Notes: generated from the sequence alone by a model not told the origin. A stretch of 64,000 nt of DNA from Xanthomonas boreopolis (GCA_014654535.1 BNBA01000006.1:48780-112779); one strand, 5' to 3'. Shown: positions 45,192-58,913, counted from the first letter of the stretch. A program made the numbers and translations.

Positions 45192-45210
45192 CGGGGCCAT
45201 CGGCTTTTTT
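45176..45210 (+). terminator. Rho-independent terminator of clpX
   Basis: A perfect 12-bp stem (45176-45187 with 45193-45204), loop ATAAC, then six T. Confidence 0.92.
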
Positions 45211-45228
45211 GTGAGTCCCTCGCAAGAG

Positions 45229-45256
45229 CCCGGCACGGCCCCGTGCCGGGTCTTTT
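45229..45256 (+). terminator. second hairpin upstream of lon
   Basis: A perfect 10-bp stem (45229-45238 with 45241-45250) followed by TCTTTT. It would lie in the 5' leader of lon transcripts from the heat-shock-type promoter, so it may be an attenuator or a back-up terminator. Confidence 0.55.
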
Positions 45257-45345
45257 CTGGGAGCCCCTTCACAAGGGCGGCGCGCATTCAGGTGCGCGGA
45301 CCCCCTTAGTCGTTGCCCCGCATTCCCCCTCTTCCGGAGCCCCTC

Positions 45346-47814
<2,469 letters not shown>

Positions 47815-47843
47815 TCGCGCGCGCTGACAAGTCCCGAAAAGCA

Positions 47844-47874
47844 GCCAAAACCCGCGCCGTTATTGGGTTTTGGC
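47844..47874 (+). terminator. hairpin after lon
   Basis: Perfect 10-bp arms (47844-47853 and 47865-47874) with an 11-nt loop. The right arm directly abuts the -35 box of the hupB promoter. Confidence 0.6.
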
Positions 47875-47903
47875 TTGCTTGTGCCTGACCCCGCTGGTAT
47901 AAA
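47875..47903 (+). promoter_or_regulatory. promoter of hupB
   Basis: TTGCTT (47875-47880), exactly 17 nt, and TATAAA (47898-47903) form a strong sigma-70 promoter. The leader to the ATG at 48032 is about 120 nt. Confidence 0.7.
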
Positions 47904-48031
47904 AGCACGACTCGCGAGGGCGGTATCTGCTGCGTTCGTCGATTAAGAATGTTGTCGGATTTCACTGTTCGTCGTGACAGGAAGGCCGATTCTCGATTCC
48001 GCGGTACTGACCGCAACAGGAGTTCAAAAGA

Positions 48032-48304
48032 ATGAATAAAACCGAATTGATCGACGGCGTCGCCGCCGCTGCTGACCTGTCCAAGGCCGAAGCCGGTCGC
48101 GCCGTCGACGCGGTCGTGAGCGAAATCACCAAGGCGCTCAAGAAGGGCGACAGCGTGACGCTGGTGGGCTTCGGTACCTTCCAGGTCCGCGAGCGCGCTG
48201 AGCGCACGGGCCGCAACCCGAAGACGGGCGACTCCATCAAGATCGCCGCTTCGAAAAATCCTTCCTTCAAGGCTGGCAAAGCGCTGAAGGATGCCGTAAA
48301 CTAG
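48032..48304 (+). CDS. hupB: DNA-binding protein HU-beta
   Basis: HU is the histone-like nucleoid protein. The 90-residue protein starts [21 protein letters not shown] and contains [21 protein letters not shown], the DNA-grasping arm with its conserved Pro. It follows lon as in enterics. Only 11 nt separate its stop from tRNA-Val, so the tRNA is probably processed from the hupB transcript. Confidence 0.98.
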   Translation: MNKTELIDGVAAAADLSKAEAGRAVDAVVSEITKALKKGDSVTLVGFGTFQVRERAERTGRNPKTGDSIKIAASKNPSFKAGKALKDAVN

Positions 48305-48315
48305 TCGACTCGCTA

Positions 48316-48390
48316 GGGTGCTTAGCTCAGCGGTAGAGCGTCTCCCTTACAAGGAGAGGGTCGGGGGTTCGAAACCCTCAGCACCCACCA
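48316..48390 (+). tRNA. tRNA-Val(TAC)
   Basis: A 75-nt cloverleaf: acceptor GGGTGCT with AGCACCC, anticodon loop CTTACAA giving TAC, encoded CCA. No separate promoter fits between hupB and this gene. Confidence 0.97.
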
Positions 48391-48417
48391 AGGCACCAGC
48401 AGCAAGGTTTCAAGCGC

Positions 48418-48494
48418 GGAGCGGTAGTTCAGCTGGTTAGAATGCTGGCCTGTCACGCCGGAGGTCGCGGGTTCGAGTCCCGTCCGCTCCGCCA
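48418..48494 (+). tRNA. tRNA-Asp(GTC), copy 1
   Basis: A 77-nt cloverleaf: acceptor GGAGCGG, anticodon loop CTGTCAC giving GTC, encoded CCA. Its sequence is identical to copy 2. Confidence 0.97.
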
Positions 48495-48501
48495 GTAGCA
48501 T

Positions 48502-48527
48502 GAAGCCCCTGAGAGATCGGGGGCTTC
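48502..48527 (+). terminator. hairpin between the two tRNA-Asp genes
   Basis: GAAGCCCC (48502-48509) pairs with GGGGCTTC (48520-48527), then GCTTTCTCC. A weak or partial terminator between the tRNA copies. Confidence 0.55.
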
Positions 48528-48578
48528 GCTTTCTCCGAAGGCCACGGCCTTCGGCGGAGGCAACGGTTTTCGAAAAAT

Positions 48579-48655
48579 GGAGCGGTAGTTCAGCTGGTTA
48601 GAATGCTGGCCTGTCACGCCGGAGGTCGCGGGTTCGAGTCCCGTCCGCTCCGCCA
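48579..48655 (+). tRNA. tRNA-Asp(GTC), copy 2
   Basis: Same 77-nt sequence as copy 1, 161 bp downstream. The duplication covers the tRNA itself; the flanks differ. Confidence 0.97.
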
Positions 48656-48666
48656 TTCGAATCGTC

Positions 48667-48697
48667 AACCCCCGGCAGCGATGCCGGGGGTTTTTTG
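48667..48697 (+). terminator. terminator after tRNA-Asp copy 2
   Basis: AACCCCCGGC (48667-48676) pairs with GCCGGGGGTT (48683-48692), followed by more T (six T in all). Confidence 0.9.
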
Positions 48698-48790
48698 TTG
48701 GCGAAGACCCCGGCCCGCCCACCGGCGCCGCTGGGTGCGGCGCACGGAAGCGGGTTAAACTGCACGGCTCGCCATCAGGCTCGATACCCC

Positions 48791-50761
48791 ATGCTGCAGA
48801 AACTCCGCGACAAGACCTCTGGCTGGATCGCCACGGCCATCCTGGGGCTGCTGATGATCCCGTTCCTGTTCGTCATCGACAACAGCTATCTCGGGGGCGT
48901 CGGCGCAGGCAACGTGGCCAAGGTGCAGGCGCCGCCGACCTGGTGGCACTCGGCGCCGTCGTGGTGGCCGGCCTCGATGCTCTGGCAACACCACGAGATC
49001 AGCACGCAGGACTTCCGCACGCGCTTCGAACAGGTGCGCATGCAGCAGCGGCAGCAGCTGGGCGACAACTTCGACCCGCGCGAGTTCGAGTCGCAGGAAA
49101 ACAAGCTCAGGGTGCTCGACCAGATGATCGACGAGCAGGTGGTGCGCCTGGCCGCGGAGAACGCGGGCATCGTGGTCGGCAACGACGCGGTGCGCGACTA
49201 CATCGCCAGCATCCCGGCGTTCCAGGTCGACGGCAAGTTCAATCCCGACCAGTACCGCATGGCGCTGGCGCAGGGGACGCCGCCGCGCACGCCGATGCAG
49301 TTCGACGCGCTGGTGCGCGACGGCCTGCAGCAATCGGTGATCCCGGACGCGATCATGGGATCGTCGTTCGTCACCAAGGCGGAGTCGGAGCGGATCCTCA
49401 AGCTGCTGGGCGAGACGCGCGACGTCGAGCTGGCGACGCTGCCGCCGCCGGCCGCGGACACCTCGCCGGTGAGCGATGCGCAGGCCAAGCAGTGGTACGA
49501 ATCGCACGCCGCCGACTTCCGCCAGCCGGAGACGGTGACGATCGAGTACGTCGAACTCAATGCCGCCAACATGCCGCCGGTGCAGCCGGCCGACGAGGCG
49601 ACGCTGCGCAAGCGCTACGAGGACGAGAAGGCGCGTTTCGTCGAGCCGGAACAGCGCCTGGCTTCGCACATCCTGATCAGCGCGGGCGGCGACGCGGCGG
49701 CGCAGAAGGCGGCCGAGGCCAAGGCCGCCAAGCTGGCGGAGGAGGCCAGGCAGCCGAATGCCGACTTCGCCGCGCTGGCCAAGGCCAATTCCGAAGACCC
49801 CGGTTCGAAGGACGCCGGCGGCGACCTCGGCTGGGTCGAGAAGGGCGTGATGGTCAAGCCGTTCGAGGATGCGTTGTTCGCGATGAAGCCGGGCGAGGTG
49901 GTCGGCCCGATCAAGAGCGAGTTCGGCTATCACGTGATCAAGCTGCGCGAGGTCAAGGGCGGCCAGGGCAAGTCGTTCGAGCAGGTTCGCGACCAGCTCG
50001 CGGCCGAGCAGCTCAAGAGCGACGCGGACAAGCAGTTCTCCGACCTCAGCGGCAAGCTGGTGGACCAGGTGTACAAGAACCCGACCGAGCTGGCTTCGGC
50101 CGCGAAGGAACTGGGGCTGTCGGTGCAGACGCTGGGACCGTTCTCGCGCAACGATGCCACCGGCATCGCGGCGAACCCGAACGTGCAGCGTGCGGCCTTC
50201 TCCGAGAGCCTGATCCAGGACGGCACGGTCAGCGACCCGATCGAGATCGGCCCGAGCCACAGCGTGATGCTGCGCGTATCGGCGCATACGCCGGAGCAGG
50301 CGCTGCCGCTGGACAAGGTCCGCGATCGCGTGATCGCCGCGGTGCGGGCCGACCGCACCGTGCAGGCCGCCGCGAAGGTCGCCGATGCGTTGCTGGCGCG
50401 CCTGCAGAAGGGCGAGACGCTGCAGGCGGTGGCCGCGGCCGAGAAGCTGCAGGTCAACCCGCTCCCGGGCCTGCCGCGGACCGCGCCGATCCCGACGCCG
50501 GCGGCGAACCGCGCGATCTTCAGCGCGCCGGTCCCGGCCGAGGGCAAGCCGTCGGTCGGCAAGCTGGATCTCGGCGATGGCCGTTTCGCGCTGTTCGCGG
50601 TCACCAAGGTGACGCCGGGCGACCTGGCGCAGATCCCGCCGGAACAGCAGGCGGCGTTGCGCGAGCAGCTCGGCCAGATCGAGGGCAATGCCGCCGCGCG
50701 TGCCTACGTGGAGGCGATGCGCAAGCACCTGAAGGTGCAGATCCAGGAGTCGCAGCTGTAG
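48791..50761 (+). CDS. ppiD: periplasmic folding chaperone PpiD-like
   Basis: PpiD is an inner-membrane-anchored periplasmic chaperone near the Sec translocon. The 656-residue protein has one N-terminal transmembrane helix (about 11-33, SGWIATAILGLLMIPFLFVI), a SurA-like N-domain (FRTRFEQVRMQQRQQLGD) and a parvulin domain (about 285-395, ASHILISAGG, FGYHVIKLREV). The start ATG 48791 gives LQKLRDKTSGWIA, the family beginning. It closes the tig-clp-lon-hup series as in many gammaproteobacteria. Confidence 0.93.
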   Translation: MLQKLRDKTSGWIATAILGLLMIPFLFVIDNSYLGGVGAGNVAKVQAPPTWWHSAPSWWPASMLWQHHEISTQDFRTRFEQVRMQQRQQLGDNFDPREFESQENKLRVLDQMIDEQVVRLAAENAGIVVGNDAVRDYIASIPAFQVDGKFNPDQYRMALAQGTPPRTPMQFDALVRDGLQQSVIPDAIMGSSFVTKAESERILKLLGETRDVELATLPPPAADTSPVSDAQAKQWYESHAADFRQPETVTIEYVELNAANMPPVQPADEATLRKRYEDEKARFVEPEQRLASHILISAGGDAAAQKAAEAKAAKLAEEARQPNADFAALAKANSEDPGSKDAGGDLGWVEKGVMVKPFEDALFAMKPGEVVGPIKSEFGYHVIKLREVKGGQGKSFEQVRDQLAAEQLKSDADKQFSDLSGKLVDQVYKNPTELASAAKELGLSVQTLGPFSRNDATGIAANPNVQRAAFSESLIQDGTVSDPIEIGPSHSVMLRVSAHTPEQALPLDKVRDRVIAAVRADRTVQAAAKVADALLARLQKGETLQAVAAAEKLQVNPLPGLPRTAPIPTPAANRAIFSAPVPAEGKPSVGKLDLGDGRFALFAVTKVTPGDLAQIPPEQQAALREQLGQIEGNAAARAYVEAMRKHLKVQIQESQL

Positions 50762-50787
50762 TCGCGGCCCTCCTCCGCGAGCGCAAG

Positions 50788-50813
50788 AAAGCCCGGCAAT
50801 GCCGGGCTTTTTT
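50788..50813. terminator. terminator after ppiD
   Basis: AAAGCCCGGC (50788-50797) pairs with GCCGGGCTTT (50801-50810), ending TTTTTT. It lies between converging genes, so it may serve mltD too. Confidence 0.88.
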
Positions 50814-50889
50814 GTCGGGGCGGAACGGTTGTGCCGGGCGCGCGGAGGGCAGGGCTTGCCGACGCGGGTGCGGCGGGGCCGCGGGCGCG

Positions 50890-52092
50890 TCAGCGGACGT
50901 CGTCGAACGCGAGCACCATGCCGGGCTTGAGCACGCTGTCCTGGCGCAGGCCGTTGCTGGACAGCAGGGCCTTGACGGTGATGCCGTAGCGCCGGGCGAT
51001 GGTCCAGGCCGACTCGCCCGAACGGACGGTGTGGGTGCGGCGCGCGCTGCGGCGGGGCGCGGGGCCGCTGTCCGCGGCGGCGACAGTGCGGGCCTCGTCG
51101 GCGGCCGCCGGCTCCGGTGCCGGCCCGGCCACCGCCACGGTTGCGCTCGCCTCGGTACGCGGGGCCAATACGGAACGCGGGACATCGCTGCTGCGGGCCT
51201 GGCCCAGCGCCGGGTTGAGCCTGCCGACCATGTCGGTCTGCAGCGCGTTGCGATGCGCCCAGCCCTGCAGGCTGGTTCCGGCGGGCAGGGTGTGCTCGTC
51301 GAGGATCGGGACCTCGCGGTCGAGCCCGGCCATCAGGCTGCCGCGGGCCTGGGCGTGGTCGAGCACGCAGGCCAGGGCATGGACCTTCTCCACGTAGGCA
51401 TAGCTGGTCGGGGACAGGCCCGGCAGCGCATCGGGCCGGGCGTTCTGGGCGTTCATGCCGGCCCGTCGCATCGCCTGGAGGATGCGGTACTCGCCGGCGT
51501 TGTAGGCCATCATCGTCAGCCGCCAGTCGCCGCCGAACATGCCGTAGAGCGTCTTGAGGTAGCGGACGGCCGCGGCGGTCGAATCCACGGCCGACAGCCT
51601 GCCGTCGTAGCGCTTGCCGACCGGCACCTTGTGGTTGCGCGCGGTGGCGCTGATGAACTGCCACAGGCCGGCCGGGCCGCTGCCGCTGCGCGCGCCCGGA
51701 CGGTAGCCGCTCTCGATGAACGGGATCAGCGCGAACTCGGTCGGCAAGCCGGCGGTGCGCAGTTCGTCGACCACGTAGCCGAACAGCGGCAGTACGTCCT
51801 GGTCCTCGTCGGCCAGCTGCGCGGGAGCCTTGGCGAAATGCGCCTCCCAGCGCGGGCTGCTGGCCTCGGCGTCGCAGCCCGGATCGGCGCGACCGGCCAG
51901 GAAGGCGTCGAAGATCTGCCGTCCGTTGCGCGAGGTGGCCTCGGTCGCGGAGAGCAGGCTTCCGGCGGCGGCCGGCGCGGGCGATGCCGCTGCGGCGAGG
52001 CTGCCTGGCGGGGTCGCTTCCTGCGCGCGCGCGCCCTGGATGGACAGTGCGGCCGGGAGCCCGGCCAGCACCGCCAGCAGCAAGCGCTTCAT
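50890..52092 (-). CDS. mltD: membrane-bound lytic transglycosylase D-like
   Basis: MltD cleaves peptidoglycan glycan strands. The 400-residue protein has a signal peptide (ends QGARAQ; no lipobox Cys is seen), a lysozyme-like SLT domain with catalytic Glu in PFIESGYRPGARSGSGPAGLWQF, MMAYNAGEYR, and one C-terminal LysM domain (THTVRSGESAWTIARRYGI). E. coli MltD has two LysM domains and a lipid anchor, so this is a shorter form. It overlaps gloB by 4 nt, the usual neighbour. Confidence 0.9.
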   Translation of the reverse strand: MKRLLLAVLAGLPAALSIQGARAQEATPPGSLAAAASPAPAAAGSLLSATEATSRNGRQIFDAFLAGRADPGCDAEASSPRWEAHFAKAPAQLADEDQDVLPLFGYVVDELRTAGLPTEFALIPFIESGYRPGARSGSGPAGLWQFISATARNHKVPVGKRYDGRLSAVDSTAAAVRYLKTLYGMFGGDWRLTMMAYNAGEYRILQAMRRAGMNAQNARPDALPGLSPTSYAYVEKVHALACVLDHAQARGSLMAGLDREVPILDEHTLPAGTSLQGWAHRNALQTDMVGRLNPALGQARSSDVPRSVLAPRTEASATVAVAGPAPEPAAADEARTVAAADSGPAPRRSARRTHTVRSGESAWTIARRYGITVKALLSSNGLRQDSVLKPGMVLAFDDVR

Positions 52093-52853
52093 GCGCGGAA
52101 GTCGTCTTTCCAGCGCCGCAATTCGGCGAACGCTTCCACCTCGTCGCGGGGCTCGCGGCCCAGGCGGCCGGCGACGGCATGGCGGATCTCCGCGGCCTGC
52201 GTGCGCAGGAACGGATTGGTGGCCAGTTCACTCTCGAGCGAAATCGGCAGGGTAGGACGGGCTGCGTGACGCATGGCCTGGGCTTCCTGTTGACGGCGCT
52301 GCAAGGCAGCGTTGGACGGATCCACCTGCAACGCGAATCGCGCGTTCGACAAGGTGTATTCATGGCCGCAGCAGACCTGGGTGGTGCCGGGCAGCGCGGC
52401 GAGGCGCTTGAGCGAGGCAAGCATCTGCGACGGCGTACCTTCGAACATCCGCCCACAGCCCAGGCTGAACAAGGTGTCGCCGCTGAACAGCACGCCCTCG
52501 CCGAAGTAGGCCACGTGGGTGCGGGTATGGCCCGGGACCTCGATCACCCTGAATGCGCGCCCGGCCACGTCCACGGCTTCTCCGTCGGCCACGGCCCGGT
52601 AGGGAAAGTCCAGGCGCTCGTCGCGAGGGGCGAACACCGGCAGGTGCGGCCAGCGGTCGAGCAGGTCGCGGACGCCGCCGACATGGTCGCCATGGTGGTG
52701 GGTGACCAGGATGGCGGCCGGTTCCAGGCCCCGGGCGGCGGCCTCCAGGACCGGGCCCGCCTGTCCCGGGTCGACCACCACGGCGGTTCCGTCGTCGGCG
52801 GCCAGCGCCCAGACGTAGTTGTCCTCGAATGCGGGCAGGGCGGTCAGTCGCAT
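52089..52853 (-). CDS. gloB: hydroxyacylglutathione hydrolase (glyoxalase II)
   Basis: GloB hydrolyses S-lactoylglutathione in methylglyoxal detoxification. The 254-residue metallo-beta-lactamase-fold protein has THHHGDH for the two metals, HTRTHVAYF and SGDTLFSLGCGRMFEG with the bridging Asp, then CGHEYT. The start MRLTALPAF is the family one. Its ATG lies only 12 bp from that of the divergent methyltransferase. mltD overlaps its end. Confidence 0.95.
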   Translation of the reverse strand: MRLTALPAFEDNYVWALAADDGTAVVVDPGQAGPVLEAAARGLEPAAILVTHHHGDHVGGVRDLLDRWPHLPVFAPRDERLDFPYRAVADGEAVDVAGRAFRVIEVPGHTRTHVAYFGEGVLFSGDTLFSLGCGRMFEGTPSQMLASLKRLAALPGTTQVCCGHEYTLSNARFALQVDPSNAALQRRQQEAQAMRHAARPTLPISLESELATNPFLRTQAAEIRHAVAGRLGREPRDEVEAFAELRRWKDDFRA

Positions 52854-52865
52854 AGAATTGGGACC

Positions 52866-53522
52866 ATGCCTGCCGCTCCGATCCTCCGTCAAGCCGGCGT
52901 CTCATCCTGGTTTGAAACGGGGGCGGGGCGCGCGTTGCTGCGCTTGGAGCAGCACTGGGTGCTGGAGGCTCTGCGGCACCGGCCTTCCCAGCCCTGGCTC
53001 TGGCTGTCGGCGATACCCGCCGGCCTGCCGGAAGGGAGCGCATTGCAGGGCCGGGGCCTGCGGCTGTTCCGGCACGGCGCCGGCTATGCGGGCGAGCTGC
53101 AGTGCGGGCTGCCGCTGCCGATCCCCTCGGAGAGCCTGCAGGCGATCGTCGTGCAGCACGCGGTGGCCGGGGACATCGACGCGTTCGTGGAGGAGTGCGC
53201 ACGGGTGCTGGCGCCCGGTGGCCGGCTCTGGCTGTTCGCGCTCAACCCGCTCAGCCCGTACCGCTTGCGCTGGCGGCGGCACGTCCCCAGCCCGCCGCGC
53301 CCGGAATGGTGGCGGCGCTCGATCCAGCGCGCGCGCCTGCATTGCTCGATGACGCCCTGCTACCTCGGCCCGGCCTGGAACCCGGGCGACGGCGGCGAAG
53401 GGCACGCCGGACGCGGCCCCTGGCGCGCGGTCTGCGTGTTCGAGGCGGAGAAACGCGCGATCGCCCCGAATGGGCCGATCCCGGCCAAGGTGCGCTGGCA
53501 GCGCCCGGTGGCGACGATCTGA
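52866..53522 (+). CDS. class I SAM-dependent methyltransferase (degenerate motif)
   Basis: This 218-residue protein resembles small SAM methyltransferases: [17 protein letters not shown] and [27 protein letters not shown] correspond to motifs after the SAM site. The usual GxGxG motif I is not clear in [20 protein letters not shown]. Its position beside gloB, rnhA and dnaQ is conserved in many gammaproteobacteria for a protein of this type. The substrate is unknown. The start ATG 52866 is very close to the divergent gloB start. Confidence 0.75.
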   Translation: MPAAPILRQAGVSSWFETGAGRALLRLEQHWVLEALRHRPSQPWLWLSAIPAGLPEGSALQGRGLRLFRHGAGYAGELQCGLPLPIPSESLQAIVVQHAVAGDIDAFVEECARVLAPGGRLWLFALNPLSPYRLRWRRHVPSPPRPEWWRRSIQRARLHCSMTPCYLGPAWNPGDGGEGHAGRGPWRAVCVFEAEKRAIAPNGPIPAKVRWQRPVATI

Positions 53523-53538
53523 ACATTCCTGGAGTCCG

Positions 53539-53991
53539 ATGAAGTCGATAGAAATCCATACCGACGGTTCCTGCCTGGGCAATCCCGGGCCGGGTGGCTG
53601 GGCGGCGCTGCTGCGCTACAAGGGCCACGAAAAGGAACTGGTGGGCGGCGAGGCCAACACCACCAACAACCGCATGGAACTGATGGCGGCGATCATGGCG
53701 CTGGAGACGCTGAGCGAGCCCTGCCGGATCGTCCTGCACACCGATTCGCAGTACGTCAGGCAAGGCATCACCGAGTGGATGACGGGCTGGTTGCGGCGGC
53801 AGTGGAAGACCGCCGGCGGCGAGCCGGTCAAGAACCGCGAGCTGTGGGAGCGCCTGCATGCCGCGACCCAGCGCCACAGCATCGAATGGCGCTGGGTGAA
53901 GGGCCACAACGGCGATCCGGACAACGAGCGCGTGGACCTGCTGGCGCGCAACCAGGCCATCGCCATGCGCGGCGGCGTGGCCACCTATTGA
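53539..53991 (+). CDS. rnhA: ribonuclease HI
   Basis: RNase HI removes RNA from RNA-DNA hybrids. The 150-residue protein has the acidic catalytic residues: D9 in [15 protein letters not shown], Glu in NNRMELMA, Asp in LHTDSQYV and the C-terminal Asp in ERVDLLAR, with the basic handle WLRRQWKT. dnaQ begins 7 nt after its stop, as in most proteobacteria. Confidence 0.97.
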   Translation: MKSIEIHTDGSCLGNPGPGGWAALLRYKGHEKELVGGEANTTNNRMELMAAIMALETLSEPCRIVLHTDSQYVRQGITEWMTGWLRRQWKTAGGEPVKNRELWERLHAATQRHSIEWRWVKGHNGDPDNERVDLLARNQAIAMRGGVATY

Positions 53992-53998
53992 GGAACAC

Positions 53999-54736
53999 AT
54001 GCGTCAGATCATTCTCGATACCGAAACCACCGGCCTGGAATGGCGCAAGGGCAACCGCATCGTCGAAATCGGCTGCGTGGAGTACCTGGAGCGCCGCCCG
54101 ACCGGGCACAACTTCCACCGCTACATCCGTCCGGACCGCGAGTTCGAGGCCGGCGCGCAGGAAGTCACCGGCCTGACCCTGGACTTCCTCGCCGACAAGC
54201 CGCCGTTCGAGGAAATCGCGGAGGAATTCCTCGCCTACATCGACGGCGCCGAGCTGATCATCCACAACGCCGCGTTCGACCTGGGCTTCCTCGATTACGA
54301 GCTGTCCCTGCTCGGCGAGCACTACGGCAAGATCACCGACCGCTGCACGGTGGTGGACACGCTGCTGCTGGCGCGCGAGAAGTTCCCCGGCCAGCGCAAC
54401 TCGCTGGACGCGCTGTGCAAGCGCCTGGGCGTGGACAACTCGCATCGCCAGCTGCACGGCGCCTTGCTGGACGCGCAGATCCTGGGCGATGTCTACATCG
54501 CGCTGACCTCGGGCCAGGAAGAGATCGGTTTCGGCCTGGCCGAGGAAGCGCAGGCGGGCATCGGGGCGGACCTGGCCGCATTCGATGCGGCCATGCTGCT
54601 GCCGCGCCCGCGGGTGGTCGCCACCGCGTCGGAGCTGGAGGCGCACGAAGCGCGGCTGGAGCGCCTGCGCAAGAAGGCGGGGCGCGCGCTGTGGGACGAC
54701 CCGGTGCCGGCGGCGGAGGCCGCGGTCGAGGCCTGA
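53999..54736 (+). CDS. dnaQ: DNA polymerase III epsilon subunit
   Basis: DnaQ is the 3'-5' proofreading exonuclease of the replicase. The 245-residue protein has ExoI with D7 and E9 (ILDTETTG), ExoII NAAFDLGFLDYEL and ExoIII HGALLDAQI with the active His. The C-terminal 50 residues should bind the polymerase subunit. Its GAGGA ribosome site overlaps the rnhA stop. Confidence 0.96.
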   Translation: MRQIILDTETTGLEWRKGNRIVEIGCVEYLERRPTGHNFHRYIRPDREFEAGAQEVTGLTLDFLADKPPFEEIAEEFLAYIDGAELIIHNAAFDLGFLDYELSLLGEHYGKITDRCTVVDTLLLAREKFPGQRNSLDALCKRLGVDNSHRQLHGALLDAQILGDVYIALTSGQEEIGFGLAEEAQAGIGADLAAFDAAMLLPRPRVVATASELEAHEARLERLRKKAGRALWDDPVPAAEAAVEA

Positions 54737-54761
54737 CCCCGGTCCCGCGGCGGCGGGCGCG

Positions 54762-55466
54762 TCAGTGGCAGCGCACCAGCACCGCGGTGACGTTGTCCGA
54801 ACCGCCGCCATCCAGCGCCGCGGCGACCAGGGCATCCACGCATTCCTGCGCGCTGCAGTCGAGCGCGGCGAGGGTCCGGGCGATGCCGCCGTCGTCCACT
54901 TCCTCGGTGAGGCCGTCGCTGCACAACAGCAGCTGCATGCCCGGCTTCAGCTCGCCGGTCATGGTCGCCACGTTCAGGTGGGCGGGATCGGTCACGCCCA
55001 GCGCCTGCGTGACCACGCTGCGATGCGGGTGCGCGCGCGCCTGCTCGGTGGTCAAGGCGCCCTGGGCCACCAGTTCCTGCACGTAGCTGTGGTCCTGGCT
55101 GAGCTGGGCGAGGCGGCCGTCGCGCCACAGGTAGGCGCGGCTGTCGCCGACCCAGGCCACTTCGAAACGGTTGCCCAGCACGCGCGCGGCCACCACGGTG
55201 GTGCCCATCGGCAGGCTGTCGTTGCGCCGGCGCGAGGTGCGGATGATCTCCTCGTCGGCGATGCGGATGGCCTGCGCGAGCGGAGCGCCGCCGCGCACTT
55301 CGCGGACGATGGTCTCGCGCGCCAGCGCGCTGGCGACCTCGCCGCAGGCGTGGCCGCCCATGCCGTCGGCGACCAGCCACAATCCCAGTTCGATGTCGCC
55401 GTAGTACGTGTCCTCGTTGAGTTCGCGGCGCAGGCCGACGTGGCTGAGGTGTCCGAATTCGAGCAT
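54762..55466 (-). CDS. PP2C-type protein serine/threonine phosphatase
   Basis: This 234-residue protein is a stand-alone PP2C phosphatase. The metal-binding motifs are VGLRRELNEDTYY, VADGMGGHACGE, WVGDSRAYLW and GGGSDNVTAVLV. I chose ATG 55466 (MLEFGHLSHVG); the longer upstream frame is Pro/Ala-rich and unsupported. No partner kinase or type VI secretion gene is in the window, so the signalling target is unknown. Confidence 0.9.
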   Translation of the reverse strand: MLEFGHLSHVGLRRELNEDTYYGDIELGLWLVADGMGGHACGEVASALARETIVREVRGGAPLAQAIRIADEEIIRTSRRRNDSLPMGTTVVAARVLGNRFEVAWVGDSRAYLWRDGRLAQLSQDHSYVQELVAQGALTTEQARAHPHRSVVTQALGVTDPAHLNVATMTGELKPGMQLLLCSDGLTEEVDDGGIARTLAALDCSAQECVDALVAAALDGGGSDNVTAVLVRCH

Positions 55467-55583
55467 GGGATCCGTGGAGCGGGGCGCGCAGGCCGGGGGA
55501 GGGGGCATGATCGCGGCCGCCGGCGCATCCGGCAACCGCCGGGCCTGGCGGGCCGGTTCGCTGGCGCGTGCGCGTGGCGGCGC

Positions 55584-55612
55584 TTGTCGGGACCGTCGCG
55601 GCCCCGTATCAT
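55584..55612 (+). promoter_or_regulatory. promoter of tRNA-Ser
   Basis: TTGTCG (55584-55589), exactly 17 nt, then TATCAT (55607-55612), 28 nt before the tRNA. Confidence 0.65.
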
Positions 55613-55640
55613 GCACGGCCCCGGTCCGCCGGGGTCCACC

Positions 55641-55731
55641 GGGAAGGTGGCAGAGTGGTTGAATGTACCTGACTCGAAATCAGGCAGGCGTTTATAGCGC
55701 CTCGGGGGTTCGAATCCCCCCCTTCCCGCCA
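55641..55731 (+). tRNA. tRNA-Ser(CGA)
   Basis: A 91-nt class II tRNA: acceptor GGGAAGG with CCTTCCC, anticodon loop CTCGAAA giving CGA, long variable arm, encoded CCA. Confidence 0.97.
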
Positions 55732-55741
55732 GATCGAAGCG

Positions 55742-55776
55742 AAAGCCCGCGCATCGTCGCGGGCTTTTCGTTTTTG
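55742..55776 (+). terminator. terminator after tRNA-Ser
   Basis: AAAGCCCGCG (55742-55751) pairs with CGCGGGCTTT (55758-55767), 6-nt loop, then TCGTTTTTG. Confidence 0.85.
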
Positions 55777-55789
55777 CGCTGGTGGAATT

Positions 55790-55853
55790 GTGGGAGGGAC
55801 TCCAGTCCCGACAGGGCCTTCCCCGAAAAGCGTCGGGACCGAAGTCCGTCCCC
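55790..55853. repeat. short REP-like pair before the thiamine operon
   Basis: GTGGGAGGGACTCCAGTCCC begins the left arm (55790-55812) and a partly matching right arm lies at 55832-55853. This is the arm type of the 18106 block, without the conserved centre of the 118-bp element. Confidence 0.6.
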
Positions 55854-55929
55854 GGACGCGCCAACCGCCGCAAAAGAGCCGTCCGCATTTGACAGGCGCA
55901 TGCCCAGCTGCGAACGTGGCGGCCACGTC

Positions 55930-56036
55930 AGGGGAGTCCCGCCCAGGGGACTGAGAGGCTGACAGGGCGGGCCGATGGCCTTCCCGGCGACGCGACCCTT
56001 CGAACCTGACCCAGTTGATACTGGCGTAGGAAGACC
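55930..56036 (+). promoter_or_regulatory. TPP riboswitch (THI element)
   Basis: The conserved THI-box words are present in order: GGGGAGTCCCGCC, CTGAGAGGCTGA, then ACCCTTCGAACCTGA, and CTGGCGTAGGAAG at the end. They lie 143 to 249 nt upstream of thiC, the standard place. Binding of thiamine diphosphate should switch off thiC and the downstream thi genes. Confidence 0.93.
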
Positions 56037-56169
56037 GAAGTGCGCGCCGCCGGCCTAGCGACGGATGCCGCTCTTTCGGGCCGATCCGGCCCTCCCATGC
56101 GTTCGCGCGCGGTGGCCGTCGGCCGCCTTTCTGCTCAAGTGCTGCCTGGGTCTCGTCAGGTCAACTTGA

Positions 56170-58897
<2,728 letters not shown>

Positions 58898-58913
<16 letters not shown>

